Part shown: piece by piece, positions 6,459 through 9,671 of the stretch
How the letters are laid out: every line of letters starts with the position of its first letter
How positions within the stretch are numbered: position 1 is the first letter of the stretch
Source of the DNA: Gammaproteobacteria bacterium
GTDB lineage: Bacteria > Pseudomonadota > Gammaproteobacteria > Granulosicoccales > Granulosicoccaceae
Reading direction: 5' to 3'
Assembly (NCBI GenBank): GCA_003511825.1
Contig: DOIU01000363.1
Span: forward strand, 1-9,671
Length of the DNA stretch: 9,671 nucleotides
The notes under the pieces: model-generated
What the model was told of the DNA's origin: nothing
What the model saw: only the letters and a program-made list of their open reading frames with translations
Database searches by the model: none
Position numbers and translations under genes: made by a program

Positions 6459-6683
6459 CGGTTCAACACCCGTCTCCAAATGAAGCCGCAAAGCGACCCA
6501 ATCCTCACCTATGAGCTGCGTCTTGCACCGAAGCGACTCTGGGACTTTGCACCCGTGATCATTATGTGGATAGACCACTAGCCAGCCGCACCGGAATGGT
6601 TTATTTTGCGTGTGCCGTCATCGGCGCCAGGTTGCCGGGCAACAGGCAGTCAAACCCAGTAAAACTGCGGATTTCAAGCACTC
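6459..6683. other. Intergenic gap upstream of the lipoprotein gene
   Basis: 225 bp between two plus-strand genes. It holds a small inverted repeat GTTGC-CGG-GCAAC near 6631-6643. I find no convincing promoter hexamers or terminator. Confidence 0.4.
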
Positions 6684-7085
6684 ATGATAGACCTCACTCA
6701 ACGATCTGTTCTGACACTCATGGCCTGTATGGGCATGTTGGTACTCAACGCCTGCGCCACATCCAGCATCGCACTACCTCGGGCCAAACCACCCGTGGCA
6801 CTTAATCAAGCGGGCTCCGGCATTTACCCGTATGGCACTCGCCAGGTGACCTTGTCTGTGACCACCGATCAGCCAGCCGAGTGTCGTCTCGGTAATTCAC
6901 CCGGGCATCCTTTCGGAGCGCTGTATCTGCGCTTTGCATCTGAAGATCGATTACTGCATGAGTACACCGTCAGCACCTACGATGCCGGCACATCGCAGTT
7001 TTTTGTCCAATGTCGCGATGACGCCAACCAACTCACCCTGCGTGAAGAAGTGATGTTTAACGTCACCATCACCGACGGCCAGTAA
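6684..7085 (+). CDS. Predicted lipoprotein with a small Ig-like beta domain
   Basis: A 133-residue exported protein. The leader MIDLTQRSVLTLMAC is followed by the lipobox LNAC, placing the lipidated cysteine at residue 24; mature Ala25 and Thr26 give no inner-membrane retention signal, so an outer-membrane location is likely. The mature part has two more cysteines, Cys67 in TTDQPAECRLGN and Cys110 in FFVQCRDDAN. That pair occurs in a small Ig/Fn3-like domain (TdepA-C-R ... Y-v-C-D) found in many secreted bacterial proteins; a disulfide between them is likely. The stop lies 31 bp before the MipA/OmpV-family gene, so they are probably one transcript. The ribosome site before ATG 6684 is weak. 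Specific function unknown. Confidence 0.75.
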   Translation: MIDLTQRSVLTLMACMGMLVLNACATSSIALPRAKPPVALNQAGSGIYPYGTRQVTLSVTTDQPAECRLGNSPGHPFGALYLRFASEDRLLHEYTVSTYDAGTSQFFVQCRDDANQLTLREEVMFNVTITDGQ

Positions 7086-7104
7086 GCGCGGACCATCACA
7101 CTGC

Positions 7105-7110
7105 AAGGAG
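7105..7110 (+). promoter_or_regulatory. Ribosome binding site of the MipA/OmpV-family gene
   Basis: AAGGAG, 6 bases before ATG 7117. It fixes the start and lies only 19 bases after the lipoprotein stop. Confidence 0.7.
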
Positions 7111-7116
7111 CCCCGT

Positions 7117-8034
7117 ATGGGTCAAGCGCAATCTCTTTGGCGGCTGATGCTGCTGGTGCTGAGTGGGGTCTGGCTACCACAGCTTGGCAACGCCGTCGAC
7201 AATACGCCAGACAATGCGGCATCATCAAAGCCCCCTGCTTTTACCCTTGAACGCAAGCCCGTCTGGGAGATTGGTCTTGGCGGCGGGTACTCGGGTGGGT
7301 TTGACTACCCCGCCTCCTCTGAGCGCAATCAACGCACCCTATTCTTGCCTTACGCGATTTACCGCGGCCCAACATTTCGCGTCGGCTCCGGGCGCGTGCA
7401 AGCCGTCGCCGTTGAAGACCCTCGGTTTAAATTAGACCTATCCGTAGGCGCCTCGTTTAATGCAGACTCCGACGGCAATTCCGCGCGCAGCGGCATGCCG
7501 GACCTGGACTTTCTGTTCGAAGTTGGCCCCCGACTGGAATACCGAGTGTTTGATTGGCCAATAGGCGACAACAGCCGCAGCACCTTGTCGTGGGAGAACT
7601 ACATCCGCGCCGTGTTTTCAACCGACTTTACGCGGGTGGATACACGTGGCGTACGCCTGGGGAGTCGCTTGCGTTATCAATACACGGACATCGGTGGCAA
7701 GCCGATCGACTTTTTTGCGCGCTTGGGACCCATTTGGGGCAGCGCTGATTTGCAAGATTATTTTTATCAGGTGGACCCGGCCTTTGCCACAGACACAAGA
7801 GCAGCCTTCAAGGCCGGCGGCGGCTACTTGGGCAGTGAATTGTTTTATGGCATCCGATTCTGGGCGACCCGACATTTCAGGTTAATTGCGGGCAGCACCC
7901 TGGGCTTCTACGACGGTGCTGCTAATGAGGACAGCCCGCTGTTTGAGCAGCGACGCAGCACCAGCTATGCACTGGTTGTGATTTGGTCAATCTGGCAAAG
8001 CCCGAATGCGATTGAGGTCTTTCAAGAGGACTGA
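7117..8034 (+). CDS. MipA/OmpV-family outer-membrane protein
   Basis: A 305-residue predicted beta-barrel. The signal peptide ends near GNA at residue 26. The mature part has the family features in order: EIGLGGGYSGGFDYPASSER (about 51-70), a LPYAIYRGP block, DLSVGASFNADSDGN followed by GMPDLDFLFEVGPRLEY, and alternating-residue strands to the end. MipA of E. coli scaffolds the murein polymerase MrcB and hydrolase MltA; other members are tied to antibiotic or osmotic response, so the precise role here is open. It is longer than MipA (about 248), and its C-terminus (VFQED) lacks the terminal aromatic residue usual in barrel proteins, so the last strand probably ends earlier at the VVIWSIW segment. 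It is co-transcribed with the upstream lipoprotein. It ends 3 bp from the convergent cation transporter stop. Confidence 0.88.
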   Translation: MGQAQSLWRLMLLVLSGVWLPQLGNAVDNTPDNAASSKPPAFTLERKPVWEIGLGGGYSGGFDYPASSERNQRTLFLPYAIYRGPTFRVGSGRVQAVAVEDPRFKLDLSVGASFNADSDGNSARSGMPDLDFLFEVGPRLEYRVFDWPIGDNSRSTLSWENYIRAVFSTDFTRVDTRGVRLGSRLRYQYTDIGGKPIDFFARLGPIWGSADLQDYFYQVDPAFATDTRAAFKAGGGYLGSELFYGIRFWATRHFRLIAGSTLGFYDGAANEDSPLFEQRRSTSYALVVIWSIWQSPNAIEVFQED

Positions 8035-8037
8035 AGC

Positions 8038-8931
8038 TCAATGCGGGAACTCCGCATCTGCCCAAGCCACGGGATCTTCAATCGGCTCAAGATGGGTAAA
8101 CACATGACAGCGCTCAAAACCTGAGCATATCGCCTTCTCGATCTCTTCCAGCAAATCATGCCCACGCTGCACCGTCCAGTGACCCGGCACAAGCACGTGC
8201 ACAGCGACAAATCGGCGTGGCCCCGAGCGGCGGGTCCGCAGCGCATGGAACTGGATATACTCCGACCGATACGTAGCGAGGACACCTTCAATCTGCCGCA
8301 GCTCTTCGTCGGGCAAGGCACGATCCATCAAACCATCCACAGCAACGCGCACCAATGCAAGACCTTCTCTCGCCAGATGGAGTGCGACCAACAGTGCAAT
8401 CAGCGGGTCTAGCCGGGGTTGATCAAACCAATAAGCCAACGACACCCCAACAACGACACCCGCGCTGGTCCAGACATCCGCCAACAAGTGCTTGCCATCG
8501 GCAGCCAGGGCTGACGAATCATGCACGCGCGCAACGCGGATCAGCAGTAACCCCAGCGTGCCGTTAAACACCGACGCCAACACGACCAAGGCCAGCCCCA
8601 TCCCCAGGGCTTCAGGCATGCTCGGCGAAATCAGGCGCTCAATCGCATGCCACGCGATCATGACGCCCGCGATTAAAATCATGCCCCCGGTCATGCCACT
8701 GGAGAAGTACTCTGCCTTATCGTGGCCGAAGGGATGATCGTGATCAGGCGGCCGCCGGACGATACTCAGCGCGGTCAACAGTGCAATCGCACTGACCAAG
8801 TTGACTAAAGACTCCATCGCATCGGACAAAATCGCGACAGAATCGGTCAGATAACCGGCCCCAAACTTCAGCAGCAACGTGGTGATGGCCGCGCCGATGG
8901 AGAGATAGGCATAGCGCCTTAAATCTGACAT
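8038..8931 (-). CDS. Cation diffusion facilitator (FieF-like) metal efflux protein
   Basis: A 297-residue inner-membrane proton/metal antiporter with six hydrophobic helices in the first 200 residues, then a cytoplasmic metal-sensing domain. Matches to E. coli FieF, as I recall it, include FGHDKAE after helix 2, DRALPDEE at about 203-210 and LRTRRSGPRRF at 231-241. The helix-5 metal site is present as His148-x3-Asp152 (GKHLLADV). In helix 2 the usual Asp-x3-Asp is Glu40-x3-Asn44 (SDAMESLVN), so the transported metal is uncertain (Fe, Zn, Mn or Co). ATG 8931 has GAGGA 6 bases upstream. A Fur-box-like sequence lies about 180 bp upstream. It follows glpD on the same strand, but the 273-bp gap suggests its own promoter. 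Confidence 0.92.
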   Translation of the reverse strand: MSDLRRYAYLSIGAAITTLLLKFGAGYLTDSVAILSDAMESLVNLVSAIALLTALSIVRRPPDHDHPFGHDKAEYFSSGMTGGMILIAGVMIAWHAIERLISPSMPEALGMGLALVVLASVFNGTLGLLLIRVARVHDSSALAADGKHLLADVWTSAGVVVGVSLAYWFDQPRLDPLIALLVALHLAREGLALVRVAVDGLMDRALPDEELRQIEGVLATYRSEYIQFHALRTRRSGPRRFVAVHVLVPGHWTVQRGHDLLEEIEKAICSGFERCHVFTHLEPIEDPVAWADAEFPH

Positions 8932-8937
8932 GAATGG

Positions 8938-8942
8938 TCCTC
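8938..8942 (-). promoter_or_regulatory. Ribosome binding site of the cation transporter
   Basis: GAGGA on the minus strand, 6 bases before ATG 8931. It confirms this start. Confidence 0.65.
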
Positions 8943-9112
8943 AAATCCGCCGTCCTATCGCCGTGCAATCCACGATGCCCTGCTGACAACCGACCTTGCA
9001 GGCGCGGGTGCAGCTTGCAGTGACGCTTGCCGACGACCGCGACATTTTACGGTGATGAGACGCTTTGTGCGAGGCAGCATCAACGGCTGTTGCCGCTGGA
9101 TATCCACACAAA

Positions 9113-9131
9113 AATAATGAGAATTATTCGC
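9113..9131. promoter_or_regulatory. Fur-box-like iron-responsive operator
   Basis: AATAATGAGAATTATTCGC matches the classical 19-bp Fur consensus at 14 positions and continues into CATTA. On the minus strand it overlaps a possible -10 AATAAT preceded, 18 bases upstream, by TTACAA. The only genes that could be controlled from here are the minus-strand cation transporter or an unannotated short transcript, since nothing starts rightward. Confidence 0.55.
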
Positions 9132-9204
9132 ATTAACCGCACTTCTTTGTAACACGGTGGCGATTGATATGCCACTTTCACGTGCGATGAGTTGAGGCTG
9201 TTGA

Positions 9205-9671
9205 TCAGGTAGAGGTGTTGCGCAAGAACTGCTCAATCGCAGCGGCGGTGGTCTCGGGGGCATGCAAGCCTTGGCGAGTTCTGCGCCAGAGAATATCCTC
9301 GGCCGTCCTCGCCCACTCATGCTGGACCAGATAGGCAACTTCGCGGGCATACATATCACCGCCAAAGGCCTCACCGAGATCCACAAGGGTTGTCACGCCT
9401 GCGAGCAGCGTCTGAATGCGAGTCCCGTATTGCCGCGCACAGCGGTGCAATAACGGTTGCGGTAAGTCCGGCCATTGCGCCACCACCTGCTCAAGAAAAG
9501 CCTGCCAATCCGCGTTGGGCAAATCTCCGCCGGGCAAGCAGGCCGTGGCGGTCCAAGCGGGTCGTGACTCATCCAGCAGGGGCAACAAGCGATCAAGGCT
9601 TTTCTCGGCAAGCTGGCGGTACGCGGTCAGCTTTCCACCAAACACATTGAGCACGGGCGCGTCATCACCCT
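9205..9671 (-). CDS. glpD: Aerobic glycerol-3-phosphate dehydrogenase, C-terminal part (N-terminus beyond window)
   Basis: FAD-dependent, membrane-associated enzyme that oxidises sn-glycerol-3-phosphate to dihydroxyacetone phosphate and feeds electrons to quinone. The 154 codons inside the window start mid-gene (GDDAPVLNVFGGKLTAYR), the conserved end of the FAD domain. They continue through the C-terminal cap: TACLPGGDLP, QYGTRIQTLL, DLGEAFG, EVAYLVQHEWARTAEDILWR, RRTRQGL. The stop is TGA at 9207-9205, so the protein ends normally. The first part (usually about 350 residues) lies to the right of the window. The AEDILWRRT motif is diagnostic for GlpD/GlpA-type proteins; the single-subunit GlpD form is favoured because the cap ends here without a GlpA-type Fe-S/BFD domain. 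No clear terminator follows. Confidence 0.95.
   Translation of the reverse strand, partial: GDDAPVLNVFGGKLTAYRQLAEKSLDRLLPLLDESRPAWTATACLPGGDLPNADWQAFLEQVVAQWPDLPQPLLHRCARQYGTRIQTLLAGVTTLVDLGEAFGGDMYAREVAYLVQHEWARTAEDILWRRTRQGLHAPETTAAAIEQFLRNTST

Noticed and set aside
9160..9180. GTGGC/GCCAC inverted repeat as a glpD terminator
   Set aside because: Only 5 bp of stem and no T-run on the minus strand.
8955..9386. 143-codon minus-strand frame across the glpD end and the intergenic region
   Set aside because: Its first half is off-frame within the certain glpD coding sequence; the rest is Arg/Ala-rich without similarity.
1..9671. Search for CRISPR arrays, insertion sequences, att sites, tRNA or phage genes
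   Set aside because: No regularly spaced repeats, transposase motifs, tRNA-like cloverleaf or phage proteins were seen; the gene content is ordinary chromosomal.

Overview
The window looks like chromosome from a free-living gammaproteobacterium, with fairly even GC content and dense genes. The closest remembered relatives of its proteins are enterobacterial and pseudomonad-type: TesA/YbbA/YbbP, YceJ/YceI, a YhaJ-like LysR regulator, MipA/OmpV and GlpD. I see no phage, transposon, CRISPR array, tRNA or rRNA. The species cannot be fixed from the sequence; an oceanospirillales-like marine bacterium is a guess.

Left part (1-3207): a YbbP-type ABC permease (cut by the left edge) and its ATPase YbbA are on the minus strand, with overlapping stop and start. 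Divergent from them, 33 bp away, is the periplasmic esterase tesA. This is the E. coli tesA/ybbAP layout. The tesA 3' end overlaps the convergent 3' end of a LysR-type regulator by 21 bp.

Middle (3187-5336): the LysR regulator is divergent from a cytochrome b561 (yceJ-like) and yceI operon. An AATTG-N3-CAATT palindrome and a sigma70-like promoter lie between them. The yceI reading frame is interrupted by one in-frame TAA; otherwise it is full length, 191 codons as in E. coli.

Quiet stretch (5337-6143): this holds the most unusual material. First, a strong rho-independent terminator reads on the minus strand with a minus-strand promoter-like element about 130 bp upstream of it and no gene between them, which suggests a small RNA. 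Second, a short, divergent CsrA/RsmA-family gene follows a near-consensus sigma70 promoter; its conserved first residue is encoded by ATT rather than ATG, and its leader carries three GGA motifs.

Right part (6144-9671): a small alpha/beta-barrel (ABM-like) protein, a lipoprotein followed 31 bp later by a MipA/OmpV-family outer-membrane protein, then (minus strand) a cation diffusion facilitator ending 3 bp from the MipA stop, and the C-terminal part of glpD running off the right edge. A Fur-box-like sequence lies in the 273 bp between glpD and the cation transporter.

The functional themes are envelope upkeep (TesA/YbbAP, YceI, MipA, lipoprotein), redox and metal homeostasis (b561, cation transporter, Fur box) and post-transcriptional control (CsrA-like gene, possible small RNA).
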